From JBCDBH01 sp039184055 (GTDB lineage: Bacteria > Acidobacteriota > Thermoanaerobaculia > Multivoradales > J023): a stretch of 14,589 nt of DNA. Position numbers and translations under genes: made by a program. This document shows, in pieces, positions 1-7,785 of the stretch. Under the pieces are notes generated by a model. The model was not told the origin of the DNA, made no database searches, and saw only the letters and a list, made by a program, of their open reading frames with translations. Within the stretch, counting starts at the first letter, position 1; the number at the start of each line of letters is the position of its first letter. The stretch is from NCBI GenBank assembly GCA_039184055.1, contig JBCDBH010000128.1, forward strand, positions 1-14,589, written 5' to 3'.

Positions 1-365
1 AGATCGTCCTGATAGTCGTTGACCTTGCGTCGGAGCTCGTCCCACACCTGGGGCAGGGTGGTCTTGTCGTACTGGTCCTTCATCGTCACCTCGACGTAGG
101 ACAGCCCCCGTGCGGAGCGCGACTCGACCTCCTTGAGCTGCCCGAGCTCCTGAGCGGCCTTTTCGATGACGTTGGTAACCTCCTGCTCCACCTGCTCGGC
201 CGAGGCACCGGGATAGGGCGTGATGATCACCGCGGCTTTGATGGTGAACTCGGGGTCTTCCAGTCGTGACAGCCCCAGAAACGAGACCAGACCCACCAAC
301 ACCATGACGACGGCGATGACCCAGGTGACGACACTGTTGCGGATCGAGTATTCGGCGATGTTCAT
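1..365 (-). CDS. RND-family efflux permease, N-terminal fragment (cut by window edge)
   Basis: This is the inner-membrane, proton-driven pump subunit of a tripartite efflux system; only the first 121 codons are inside the window. The protein begins MNIAEYSIRNSVVTW, followed by a hydrophobic first membrane helix at about residues 14-33 (VTWVIAVVMVLVGLVSFLGL). It continues with SRLEDPEFTIKAAVI and TPYPGASAEQVEQEV, the typical start of the first periplasmic porter domain in AcrB/MexF-like permeases. The ATG lies 4 nt beyond the TAA of the membrane-fusion gene, so the two are probably translated from one mRNA. The ribosome-binding site is weak, which fits translational coupling. Substrate cannot be inferred from this part. 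The family call is firm; HAE1 (drug/organics) rather than heavy-metal type is inference from the LEDPEFTIK stretch. Confidence 0.9.
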   Translation of the reverse strand, partial: MNIAEYSIRNSVVTWVIAVVMVLVGLVSFLGLSRLEDPEFTIKAAVIITPYPGASAEQVEQEVTNVIEKAAQELGQLKEVESRSARGLSYVEVTMKDQYDKTTLPQVWDELRRKVNDYQDD

Positions 366-369
366 CGAC

Positions 370-1437
370 TTATTCGCCCAATTCGCGGATGGTCATGCCC
401 GCTCGGAGCCGGCTCACCGCGCTCACCGCGATCCGCTCGCCCTCGATCAGGCCGGTGGTGATTTGAATCTGGTCCGCACCGATCAGCTCACCGGTGGTGA
501 CGTCGCGTCGCTCGACCGTCATGTCCGCTTCGCTCACCACCCAGACAAAGGCCGATTCACCCTCGCCGCCCGCCACGGCGATGGCCGGGATCACGATCGC
601 ACCCGCCGTATCCCCGACCTCGACACCACGACTGATCACCTCGGCGGTCATGCCGGGAAGAACGTTCACCTCCTTCGGCTGCGGCATGATCGCGGTGGCG
701 CGGTAGGTCTGGGTACGCGGGTCGGCCTGCGACGCGAGCTCGCTCAAGCGGAGCGGAAACTCGAGCCCGGGTACCGACGCGAACGTCGCGACGAGCTCCA
801 CAGCGGCGGCCTCCTCGGCGTTGATCCGCGCCACCAGACTCTCGGGTAGATCGACCTGGATCTCGATCGTCGACACACTGACCAAGCTGACGATCGGCTG
901 GGTCGGTACGATGTCCTGAAAATTCTCGACGAAGACCTCACCGACCCGTGAGCTGAACGGAGCCCGTAGGCCGGTATCGGAGAGATCGGCTTCGGCATCG
1001 TCGACCGAGGCTTTGGCGATATCGCGTGCCGCGCGCGCCTGGTCGAGATCCGCCTTCGATACCGCGGCCTTCTCGTAGAGCGCGGAAAGGCGGTCGACAT
1101 CGGCCGCGGCACGGTCGAATTCAGCCTGGGCCGCACGTAAACCGATCTCGAAATCCCGCGGATCGATACGCGCGACGATCTGCCCCTCGACAACGTCCTG
1201 GCCGTCCTGGATCGGTAGCTCGATCAAGGGTCCACCGACCCGGAACGACAAATCGACCTGTCGTCCGGCGGCCACTCGACCGGGAAATGTGATGTCGGTC
1301 TCGGTCCCCAAGGCTCCGATGGTCATGAGCTTGACCGGTCGTACCGTGGCCTTGGGTGGCAATGGCTCTTCGGGTGTACCGCACGCCACCAAACCGAGCG
1401 CCAGACACACCAGCGCCAACCCTCGTCTTGTCGTCAT
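370..1437 (-). CDS. RND efflux membrane-fusion (periplasmic adaptor) lipoprotein, HlyD/AcrA family
   Basis: This periplasmic adaptor joins the RND permease to the outer-membrane channel. It is 355 aa, a normal length for the family. It starts with a lipoprotein signal (MTTRRGLALVCLALGLVAC) whose lipobox LVAC puts the lipidated cysteine at residue 19, so the protein should be membrane-anchored by lipid. The order is as in AcrA/MexA: a beta-barrel/lipoyl half (DLSFRVGGPLIELPI, DGQDVVEGQIVARIDP), an alpha-helical hairpin rich in A, D and R at roughly residues 95-155, the second lipoyl half (GLRAPFSSRVGEVFV), then a beta-barrel and membrane-proximal domain. The ATG follows the stop of the upstream channel gene by one nucleotide (TGAGATG), with GGTGAG overlapping that stop as a possible ribosome-binding site. 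It sits between channel and permease genes, as expected for one operon. Confidence 0.93.
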   Translation of the reverse strand: MTTRRGLALVCLALGLVACGTPEEPLPPKATVRPVKLMTIGALGTETDITFPGRVAAGRQVDLSFRVGGPLIELPIQDGQDVVEGQIVARIDPRDFEIGLRAAQAEFDRAAADVDRLSALYEKAAVSKADLDQARAARDIAKASVDDAEADLSDTGLRAPFSSRVGEVFVENFQDIVPTQPIVSLVSVSTIEIQVDLPESLVARINAEEAAAVELVATFASVPGLEFPLRLSELASQADPRTQTYRATAIMPQPKEVNVLPGMTAEVISRGVEVGDTAGAIVIPAIAVAGGEGESAFVWVVSEADMTVERRDVTTGELIGADQIQITTGLIEGERIAVSAVSRLRAGMTIRELGE

Positions 1438-1438
1438 C

Positions 1439-3802
1439 TCACCTGCCCCCTGCTATGGAAAGGATTCGCGCCACGAACGCATCCCGTTCGGCGGCCGTGC
1501 GCTCCACCTCGAACCACGCCATGGCCCGCTGGAGCTCCACGAAGTCGCTCAGGAATTCGTAGATCGAAGCGTTGTCGAATTGATTGGCGGTCAGCTGTTG
1601 ATTCTGTGCATCGAGCAGATCGGTCACATTGACCGTGCCTTGAGCGTATTGCTCACGCACCAGCTCGAGGTTTTCCGCCGCCAGTTCGGCCGAGCGACGG
1701 GCGAACTCGATGCGCGAAAAGGAACTCTCGACGCCGTGCATGGCGGTGCGCATCCGCTGCTCGATGAGCTCGGCGACCTGGTCACGTTGCCGTTCGAGCG
1801 CGTCGAGATCGGCCTCGGCGGCGGCCAGATCGGCCCGTCTCCCACCGCCTTCGAACAACGGAAAGTTGATGTTGAGACTGACCGAGAAGGTATCGTCCTG
1901 CGGGCTGAAAAACCCCTCCGGATCGTCGATCAACTCGGTGTACGACGCCTCGGCGAAAACGCTCGGCAAGACGAAGCGGCGGTTTCGAAAGCCGACCTCG
2001 ATCCGTTGCGCGGCGATCGCCTCATCGAACGCGACGAGCTCGGGAGCGTTCTCAAGCGCGATCGCGACCAGCTCACGGCGCACGTCGCTTTGCCGGTCCA
2101 GGCTGTTGAACACCGGGTCCAAGCGGCCCGAGAGCGCCGGAAACACATCGGGATCGACCGCCGGAGCCTCGGGTATCCAACGGCGGTCTTGATCGGTACC
2201 GAGCACCTGATTGAGAGCGATACGCGCCGCCTCGACCATCTCGGCGGCGATGAAGAGATCGGTCTGTCGTCCAGCGAGCACCGATTCGAAACGGATCACC
2301 TCGTCACGCCCCGAAAAGCCCACGTCGACACGGAGCTTGGCGAGCTCGAGGTTGTCGCGGGTCAGCCGGACGTCGTCCTCGACGACACGATAGTCGGCGA
2401 GTGCCAGTGCCAGGTTGTAGTAGGCCGTACCGGCGTCGGCCAGGACGTCGAGCCGGGTCGCCTCGCGGCTCTGTTCGGCGCTCTGGAAAACTTCCTGTGC
2501 AGCACGGTAGCCACTGCGGATCTCGTCGTCGAAGACCTGTTGGACGAGCGAGACCGTGCCGAGCACGACGTCCTCACTGTCGAAGCCGCTGGTGTCGACA
2601 TATTGGCCGCTCAGCGTGGCGTTGATTTGGGGAAGCAAGCCGCTACGCGCTCGGAATTGATCCTGCCGGGTGCCTTCGAGCTCGGCATCGACGACCTTCA
2701 GACTCGCATTCCCCTGCTCCGCCATCCGTAAGAGGTCGATGAACGTGAGGGTTTCGAGATCGGCCCCTAGCACCTCCGCATGCAGCACCTCGGCGAGCGC
2801 CAAGATCTCGCGGCTCGGCACATAGTCGATCTGAACCGCGGTGCGCGCATTGATACGGAGTCGAGAATCGACAGTGAGCAAAACAGGAAGCCCAGATGCC
2901 TCCTGACCGCGAATCACCCGGGCCAAATTGATCGCCACCCGTCGCAGAAGCTGCGCTTCGATCTCCGGTGTCATCCCAGCGAGCACACCGCGGTCGACAT
3001 CGGCATGCCCCATCATGGCGAAGGTCGGCAGCTCCGCCTCGATGAGTCCGTCGATCAGCGCCTGACGCTCGTCGACGGACAAACGCTGCAGCTCGGTCAG
3101 ATATACCGCTTGCGCCTCGCGCATCTGGACCAACGCGGAATCGATCGCGTCGGCGTGGATCGGAACCATCCGCAGCTCCACTCCGAGCACCTCTTCGTAG
3201 CGCGTCACGCCCAGCTCGGCCTCGATCAGAGGCAGCTCTTCAGCGGCGACCGCGACGTGAAGCACGTCGAACGGGGCGATGCGCCGAAAGGCCTCGACAT
3301 CGGCCTCGACACGCTGCGGAATGATCACGAAGCCGAGATTCGGCCTCCGTGATTCACCCGCCTCGGAATAGGGCAGATCGAGAAATTCGGTGCGATGAAC
3401 ATATGCGCTCAGCACCGGCTTGGAGAGTGACTCCGGCGCGTGGATCGCGGCGTGGGTGACCAACGATCCGACCGCCAAGACAAGGTCGACCTCGGGATCG
3501 GCCAACGCCGCCTCGAGCGCCTCGGGCGCCCTGTGGTGATCCCAGCCCGCATCGAAAGCCGGATCGACCTTGAATCGCGCCGACATGCCACGGGGGAGAT
3601 GATTCCCGAGTTCCGTCTCGATCCCTCCGACGAGCGGGTCGCCGGCACCCGGGCCGTCTATCAACACCGCGATCACGGCCTCTGATCCCGCGGCGAGCAC
3701 TGTTGGAGCCCCGCCCAGGCATATGCCGATCAGCAGTAGCGAAACCGCCCAGATCGACAAAGCTTCGCCATGCCCCTCGCGAGGCTCTCGCATTCCCTTC
3801 AC
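1439..3802 (-). CDS. TolC-family outer-membrane efflux channel with N-terminal ABC substrate-binding-like domain (fusion)
   Basis: The 787-aa protein is well above the 420-500 aa usual for TolC-family channels. After a charged leader and a signal-peptide-like segment (about residues 16-38, SIWAVSLLLIGICLGG...TVLAA), residues about 42-337 look like an ABC-type periplasmic binding protein of the PF04392 kind. Seen there are VDLVLAVGSLVTHAAI, FAMMGHADVDRGVLAGM, VAINLARVIRGQ and a closing RLRINARTAVQIDYVPS resembling that family's C-terminal end. Residues about 350-785 are a TolC/OEP domain with its two repeats: LLRMAEQGNASLK...RARSGLLPQINA, and ALENAPELVAFDEAI...VLPSVFAEASY. It also has the typical EQYAQGTVNVTDLLDAQNQ near the end. 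The start is GTG at 3802, favoured by AAGGGA 5 nt upstream; ATG at 3793 is the alternative. It is the first gene of the efflux operon. The OMF call is firm; the binding-domain call is by motif resemblance only, and its ligand is unknown. Confidence 0.88.
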   Translation of the reverse strand: MKGMREPREGHGEALSIWAVSLLLIGICLGGAPTVLAAGSEAVIAVLIDGPGAGDPLVGGIETELGNHLPRGMSARFKVDPAFDAGWDHHRAPEALEAALADPEVDLVLAVGSLVTHAAIHAPESLSKPVLSAYVHRTEFLDLPYSEAGESRRPNLGFVIIPQRVEADVEAFRRIAPFDVLHVAVAAEELPLIEAELGVTRYEEVLGVELRMVPIHADAIDSALVQMREAQAVYLTELQRLSVDERQALIDGLIEAELPTFAMMGHADVDRGVLAGMTPEIEAQLLRRVAINLARVIRGQEASGLPVLLTVDSRLRINARTAVQIDYVPSREILALAEVLHAEVLGADLETLTFIDLLRMAEQGNASLKVVDAELEGTRQDQFRARSGLLPQINATLSGQYVDTSGFDSEDVVLGTVSLVQQVFDDEIRSGYRAAQEVFQSAEQSREATRLDVLADAGTAYYNLALALADYRVVEDDVRLTRDNLELAKLRVDVGFSGRDEVIRFESVLAGRQTDLFIAAEMVEAARIALNQVLGTDQDRRWIPEAPAVDPDVFPALSGRLDPVFNSLDRQSDVRRELVAIALENAPELVAFDEAIAAQRIEVGFRNRRFVLPSVFAEASYTELIDDPEGFFSPQDDTFSVSLNINFPLFEGGGRRADLAAAEADLDALERQRDQVAELIEQRMRTAMHGVESSFSRIEFARRSAELAAENLELVREQYAQGTVNVTDLLDAQNQQLTANQFDNASIYEFLSDFVELQRAMAWFEVERTAAERDAFVARILSIAGGR

Positions 3803-3989
3803 AGCGGTCCCTTCACACGTCAGTTGACGGATCTACGTTCGACTAGGTGGGTACCAGGGTAGATAACCATCGAAAGAAATGCATTGATCTCGGTTAAGTT
3901 GATCGGGGAAGAACTTCGGCAAAATAGAGCGCGTCACCCTTCGCTACAATTCCTACACCGCCAACACGATGCGTCCGGAGGACCCGAGC
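3803..3989. promoter_or_regulatory. Divergent regulatory region between efflux operon and Crp/Fnr-type gene
   Basis: This 187-bp intergenic region separates the minus-strand efflux operon from the plus-strand regulator and is more AT-rich than its surroundings. It contains TACAAT at 3945-3950, a good -10 element for the regulator, about 40 nt before its start codon; no convincing -35 precedes it. TTGATC occurs twice in direct orientation (3884-3889 and 3899-3904, 15-bp period), and the first copy reads TTGAT-ctcg-GTTAA, a half-match to an FNR-type box (TTGAT-N4-ATCAA). No convincing -10/-35 pair was seen for the efflux direction; TTATCT on the minus strand at 3862-3867 is only a weak candidate. 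That regulators sit divergent from the genes they control is a general rule; control here is inference. Confidence 0.45.
3977..3982 (+). promoter_or_regulatory. Ribosome-binding site deciding the Crp/Fnr-type gene start
   Basis: GGAGGA lies 7 nt before ATG 3990. The upstream in-frame ATG at 3969 has no comparable site, so the shorter protein is preferred. Confidence 0.7.
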
Positions 3990-4628
3990 ATGAAAGCCAT
4001 CGAGCTGCTGACCGACGACATCCGAAACCTCGGCATCGACCCTGACCGAGTCGGTTGGGATGTCATCACCCCCCAGCTGACCGAGGTGTCCTACAAGAAG
4101 AAGACGACCCTCTTCCAGCGGGGCGCGATCTGTAATACCGTCCTCTTCATCACCGACGGCATCGTGGCGGTCGAGCGGCTCATGCAAGACGGTCAAGCTC
4201 CGATCAATCGATTTTTTGTCGCCACCGATATCTGCAACGACATCGTCAGCGCCTGGCGCAACGAACCGAGCACCGACGAGCTCTTCGCCGTCACCGACGT
4301 CTCGGGCCTGCTCATTCCTTATCCGTTCCTGCTGAATCAATTCCTGCGAAGCGGCGACGTCTTCGGCGAATACCTACGGATCAAAGTCATGGAATCCGTT
4401 CTCACCGACATCGAGATCATGGCCCGCAAGACGGTCTCGGACACCGAGCTCAACTACCAGTTCCTCGAAGAACGCTTCCCGGAAGTCACCGCACATGCGC
4501 TACAACGCCAGATCGCCAGTTATCTCGGTCTGACCCCGGAAGGCTTGAGTCGCTTCTTGCGCAAGCGGAGGGAAAAAGAGCAGGCACGGAGCGCGGAGAT
4601 ACTCGAAACCATCGGTGCACGTGGGTAG
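3990..4628 (+). CDS. Crp/Fnr-family transcriptional regulator (cyclic-nucleotide-binding-like domain plus HTH)
   Basis: The 212-aa protein has a cupin-like cyclic-nucleotide-binding fold at about residues 25-125 (TTLFQRGAICNTVLFITDGIV, LLIPYPFLLNQFL), a dimerisation helix around 130-155, and a C-terminal helix-turn-helix at about 171-192 (LQRQIASYLGLTPEGLSRFL). The HTH matches the Crp variant that ends in LTPE-LSR-RK. The segment that would bind cAMP phosphate in E. coli Crp (GE...R.A) is not recognisable. There is also no FNR-type N-terminal cysteine cluster (only C48 and C82), so the signal is unknown. I chose ATG 3990 over the in-frame ATG 3969 because GGAGGA (3977-3982) lies 7 nt before 3990 and would fall inside the gene otherwise. 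It is divergent from the efflux operon and a candidate regulator of it. Confidence 0.88.
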   Translation: MKAIELLTDDIRNLGIDPDRVGWDVITPQLTEVSYKKKTTLFQRGAICNTVLFITDGIVAVERLMQDGQAPINRFFVATDICNDIVSAWRNEPSTDELFAVTDVSGLLIPYPFLLNQFLRSGDVFGEYLRIKVMESVLTDIEIMARKTVSDTELNYQFLEERFPEVTAHALQRQIASYLGLTPEGLSRFLRKRREKEQARSAEILETIGARG

Positions 4629-4831
4629 AAGGCCGAGATACCGATATGGCCCGTACGAATCGACAGCATCTACGAACGACGCACGGACGAAGAGGCCAAC
4701 ATCCGAGCGCCGCTCGGTCCACCAGCTCGAGCATCGTTCCTGACGTCGACCAACGGGAATAGTGGGACCCAGACACCCGTTCCGACTGTCGTATGATCCG
4801 GCCCGTCTGAAACCATCCGGAGGTCTCCCCC
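4629..4831 (+). promoter_or_regulatory. Intergenic region with probable thiolase promoter
   Basis: This 203-bp gap follows the regulator gene. Near its end is TATGAT (4792-4797), a good -10 hexamer, with CAGACA (4770-4775, four of six to TTGACA) 16 bp upstream. GGAGGT at 4819-4824 gives a strong ribosome-binding site 7 nt before ATG 4832. The transcript leader would be about 25-30 nt. I see no clear terminator for the preceding gene and no small gene in the rest of the gap. Confidence 0.45.
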
Positions 4832-6016
4832 ATGCCCGAAGCCGTCATCGTCAGTGCCGCCCGTACCGCCGTCGGCCGTGCCCACACGGGTGCGCTTGCC
4901 CATCCCCGTCCTGAAGACATCGGCGCCGCAGCGGGGGCGGAAGCGGTGCGGCGCGCGCCGGGTCTCGATCCGGCGACGATCGACGACTTGATCATGGGCT
5001 GTGCGATGCCGGAGGGTGAGCAGGGGCTGAATATGGGGCGGATCATCGCGCTGCGCGCTGGGCTGCCGGACAGTGTGCCGGCGCAGACGGTGAATCGCTT
5101 TTGCTCGTCGGGTCTGCAGACGATCGCGCACGGCGCACAGCAGATTCTCGCCGGGATGGCGGATGTGGTGGTGGCCGGTGGCACGGAGTCGATGAGCGCG
5201 GTGCCGATGTCGGGCGTACAGTTTCGCCCCAATCCGTACATGGTCGACAACCGCCCCGAGGTCTATATCGGCATGGGTCTGACCGCCGAGAATGTGGCGC
5301 GTAAGTATGAAGTGAGCCGTGAGGACGCCGATGCCTTCGCGGCGCGTTCGCACGAGCGGGCGCTCGACGCGATCGCCACCGGCAGGTTTCGCGACGAGGT
5401 GGTGGCGATCGATGTCGAGACGGTCACGGCGCAAAACGGCAACGGCGAGCTCGACCGACGCACGGTTTCGTTCGATACCGACGAGGGGCCGCGTCCAGGC
5501 TCGACTCCCGAGGTGCTCGCCAAGCTGCGTCCGGTCTTTCACGCGCGGGGCACGGTCACCGCTGGCAATAGCTCACAGATGAGCGACGGCGCGAGCGCGG
5601 TGGTGGTGATGAGTCAGGAGCGCGCCGATGATCTCGGTCTCGAACCGATGGCTCGTTTCCTGAGCTTCGCGGTGGCCGGTGTGCCGCCGGAGATCATGGG
5701 TATCGGCCCGGTGGCGGCGATTCCGAAGGCACTCGAGCACGCTGGGCTGGAGCTCGAAGACATCGACCTCATCGAGCTCAACGAGGCGTTCGCGGCGCAG
5801 GCTTTGGCGGTGATCCGTGAAGCCGGGCTCGATATCGACAAGGTCAACGTCAACGGCGGCGCGGTCGCCCTCGGTCATCCGCTCGGCGCGACCGGCGCCA
5901 AGCTCACCACCCAGCTGCTCTACGAAATGGATCGTCGCGACCTGCGCTATGGCATGGTGACGATGTGTGTCGGTGGCGGTATGGGTGCGGCGGGCATCTT
6001 CGAGCGTCTAACCTGA
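4832..6016 (+). CDS. fadA: Acetyl-CoA C-acyltransferase (3-ketoacyl-CoA thiolase)
   Basis: Cytoplasmic thiolase that cleaves 3-ketoacyl-CoA with CoA to acetyl-CoA plus a shortened acyl-CoA (beta-oxidation); biosynthetic acetoacetyl-CoA formation is the alternative. At 394 aa it has the standard length. All catalytic elements are seen: the nucleophile C91 in TVNRFCSSGLQTIA, the GGTESMSAVPM loop, H349 in NGGAVALGHPLGATG, and C379 in MVTMCVGGGMGAAG. NEAFAAQALAVI carries the conserved NEAF motif. GEQGLNMGR and GVPPEIMGIGPVAAIPKAL resemble Bacillus-type FadA more than AtoB/PhaA. The ATG has a strong GGAGGT site. It is alone: no fadB/hydratase-dehydrogenase partner is adjacent, so the pathway assignment rests on family resemblance. 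Confidence 0.93.
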   Translation: MPEAVIVSAARTAVGRAHTGALAHPRPEDIGAAAGAEAVRRAPGLDPATIDDLIMGCAMPEGEQGLNMGRIIALRAGLPDSVPAQTVNRFCSSGLQTIAHGAQQILAGMADVVVAGGTESMSAVPMSGVQFRPNPYMVDNRPEVYIGMGLTAENVARKYEVSREDADAFAARSHERALDAIATGRFRDEVVAIDVETVTAQNGNGELDRRTVSFDTDEGPRPGSTPEVLAKLRPVFHARGTVTAGNSSQMSDGASAVVVMSQERADDLGLEPMARFLSFAVAGVPPEIMGIGPVAAIPKALEHAGLELEDIDLIELNEAFAAQALAVIREAGLDIDKVNVNGGAVALGHPLGATGAKLTTQLLYEMDRRDLRYGMVTMCVGGGMGAAGIFERLT

Positions 6017-6017
6017 G

Positions 6018-6037
6018 CGGTCACGGGCTGACCGTTT
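6018..6037. terminator. Short hairpin between convergent thiolase and channel genes
   Basis: CGGTCA (6018-6023), a 5-nt CGGGC loop and TGACCG (6029-6034) form a 6-bp stem, extended by one G-T pair, and are followed by TTT. It lies immediately after the thiolase stop and runs into the stop of the convergent gene. The stem is short and the T run weak, so this is at best a modest terminator. Confidence 0.4.
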
Positions 6038-7655
6038 ACGTCAAGCGAGCCACGGCGTCGTGGTCACCGCAGTAGAACACGACATCGCCCGCGCGAAACC
6101 GGAACTGGTCGTCGTAGCGGGCGATGACTTCTTCCCCCCGTTCGACCGCGACTACCGAACATCCGGTGCGATCGCGAAGCCGCAGCTGAGTGGGATGTTT
6201 GCCCACCATGTCGGTGGAGACGTCACGGCGTACGACGTCGAGCTGAGGCTCGAGCGAGAATCGATCGCCACCCAATAGGTGCTGAGCGAGCATCTGCCCC
6301 GCCACCTGTGAGATCGACAAAGCAAAATCAGCACCCGCGCGGTGAATACGGTCGACGTTCGCGGCTTCGTTGACCCGCGCGATGATCGGCACGTCGGGTG
6401 CGCGATCTTTGGCCAAGACGGCGGCAAAGAGGGTGGCGCTGTCGCTGTCGAGGGCGACGATCAGGCCTTGAGCGTTGTCGAGATCGAGCTGATCGAGCAC
6501 GTCGACGTTTTTGACGTTGCCGACCACGTCGACGCCATCCTGGGCGACCCGGTCCATCACCACCACCTCTTCACCCGCCTCGCGTAGCAGCTCGACCAGA
6601 CGTCGACCGACCTCCCCATAGCCGGCCACCACGAAGGGCCCGGTGCGCCCAAACGTACCGTTGCCACCCACCAGCTCTTCGAGCTGCTTGAGACTGTGCT
6701 GATCGCCGACCGCGACCAGGATGCCTCGAGGCTGGAGCACCGTGTCGGCGGTCAACGGCGAATCGAGCTTGCCACCGACCCATTGCGCGACCACCGTGCT
6801 ACCGGTGCGGCGACCGATGTTGGTCTCGCCGAGCGTCTTGCCGACCAGCGGGCCATCGGGCTCGACACGAAGCTCGGTGAGCAGGAGATTGCGTCCGACC
6901 TGTTGCAGTCCGGACAATCGCGGGCTGATGCGATGCGACGCGCGCGCCGCCAAGGTATTGGCGAGCATGTGACGCGGAGTGAACGCGTGGTTGGCACCGG
7001 CGAGCAGGACGGCTTTGCGATGCTCGGGCTCACGCACCAACGCCAACACCTCACCCTCAAAGCCCTGTTGACGCACGGTGAGAATCGCCGCAACGTTTTC
7101 TTCGTCGGTACCATTGCAGATCAGCGCACGCGCGCGGGACAGCTCAGCGTCGTCGAGCACGTCGGCAGCGGTCTTGTCGTAGATCACCGACATGTCGTCG
7201 TCGAAGAGATCGCGGGCGATCTCGTCGTCCTGTTCGAGAATCACCGTCGGGATGTCGGTTTCGTCGAGCTCACCGAGCAGGGACTCAACCGCGGGCCCGT
7301 ACCGGTAGATGGCGACGTGGTTGCGCATGCTTTTCTTGACGCGGCGAGGCAACCGCGGCTCGAAACGCTCCTCGAGCGCCGGAATGAGAAAGATCGGCAC
7401 CACCATGTACACCAGCATCACGCCGACCAGCTGCAGAAAGATCACGAAGAGCACCAGGATTGGACTCTGCCAACGCGCATCGGCGCCGTAGCCGGTGGTG
7501 GTGACGGTCTCGGCGGCAAATTCGAGGGCTTCGAGAAACGTGCGGGTCTCGCCCTCGACGAAGACCATCAGGATCATGTAGAGCGAGGCCGCCACCATGA
7601 TGACCGTCAAAACCACGGTCATCATCATGACGACACGTTTCGGTGTCGAGCGCAT
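6036..7655 (-). CDS. Two-TM potassium channel with tandem RCK (TrkA-N/TrkA-C) domains
   Basis: The 539-aa protein looks like a prokaryotic K+ channel gated by cytoplasmic RCK domains. TM1 is at about residues 9-33. A pore helix and selectivity filter follow, with TTTGYG at 52-57, and TM2 is at about 64-92. Then come RCK-N1 (112-230), RCK-C1 (about 256-330), RCK-N2 (339-450) and RCK-C2 (about 470-538), so one chain carries a full tandem RCK pair, as in GsuK-like channels. The second Rossmann motif is intact (VVAGYGEVGRRL, with D368 after beta-2). The first is degenerate (AIYRYGPAVESL), keeping one of three glycines. The GYG filter points to K+ selectivity. The start at 7655 has no clear Shine-Dalgarno; TAGAAT 6 nt upstream on this strand could make the message leaderless. 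The ATG triplet near 7628 is an alternative start. Confidence 0.9.
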   Translation of the reverse strand: MRSTPKRVVMMMTVVLTVIMVAASLYMILMVFVEGETRTFLEALEFAAETVTTTGYGADARWQSPILVLFVIFLQLVGVMLVYMVVPIFLIPALEERFEPRLPRRVKKSMRNHVAIYRYGPAVESLLGELDETDIPTVILEQDDEIARDLFDDDMSVIYDKTAADVLDDAELSRARALICNGTDEENVAAILTVRQQGFEGEVLALVREPEHRKAVLLAGANHAFTPRHMLANTLAARASHRISPRLSGLQQVGRNLLLTELRVEPDGPLVGKTLGETNIGRRTGSTVVAQWVGGKLDSPLTADTVLQPRGILVAVGDQHSLKQLEELVGGNGTFGRTGPFVVAGYGEVGRRLVELLREAGEEVVVMDRVAQDGVDVVGNVKNVDVLDQLDLDNAQGLIVALDSDSATLFAAVLAKDRAPDVPIIARVNEAANVDRIHRAGADFALSISQVAGQMLAQHLLGGDRFSLEPQLDVVRRDVSTDMVGKHPTQLRLRDRTGCSVVAVERGEEVIARYDDQFRFRAGDVVFYCGDHDAVARLT

Positions 7656-7687
7656 CCGCCGATTCTATGTGCTCCGAGGCCCTGTGC

Positions 7688-7693
7688 TACCAT
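7688..7693 (+). promoter_or_regulatory. Candidate extended -10 element for the pilT-recX genes
   Basis: TACCAT preceded by TG one base upstream (TG-C-TACCAT, from 7685) fits an extended -10. A -35 match at 16-18 bp is absent. A start near 7700 would give a leader of about 86 nt that includes the palindrome at 7730-7748. Confidence 0.3.
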
Positions 7694-7729
7694 CCCAAAA
7701 GGCGGAAATTCAGCAGCATACGAGGGCTT

Positions 7730-7748
7730 TCGGGATCTTGGATCCCGA
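7730..7748. repeat. Perfect 8-bp inverted repeat upstream of pilT (operator or leader hairpin)
   Basis: TCGGGATC-TTG-GATCCCGA: 8-bp arms and a 3-nt centre, 37 nt before the pilT start and 75 bp from the divergent channel gene. As DNA it could bind a dimeric regulator; as RNA it could form a stable tight hairpin in the pilT leader. No T run follows, so it is not a classical terminator. Confidence 0.7.
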
Positions 7749-7776
7749 CAGAACGACACCCGAGAAACCTTGCGAC

Positions 7777-7780
7777 GAGG
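7777..7780 (+). promoter_or_regulatory. Ribosome-binding site deciding the pilT start
   Basis: GAGG, 5 nt before ATG 7786. The open frame extends further upstream, but only this ATG gives the family N-terminus MNINDLLKLAVERKSSDLH. Confidence 0.65.
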
Positions 7781-7785
7781 CGGTC

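Noticed and set aside
1289..2731. 480-codon plus-strand open frame across the efflux channel gene
   Set aside because: Antisense to the TolC-family gene, which has clear motifs in the other strand; no domain visible.
3969..3989. Upstream ATG for the Crp/Fnr-type gene
   Set aside because: The strong ribosome-binding site lies between it and ATG 3990, which favours the later start.
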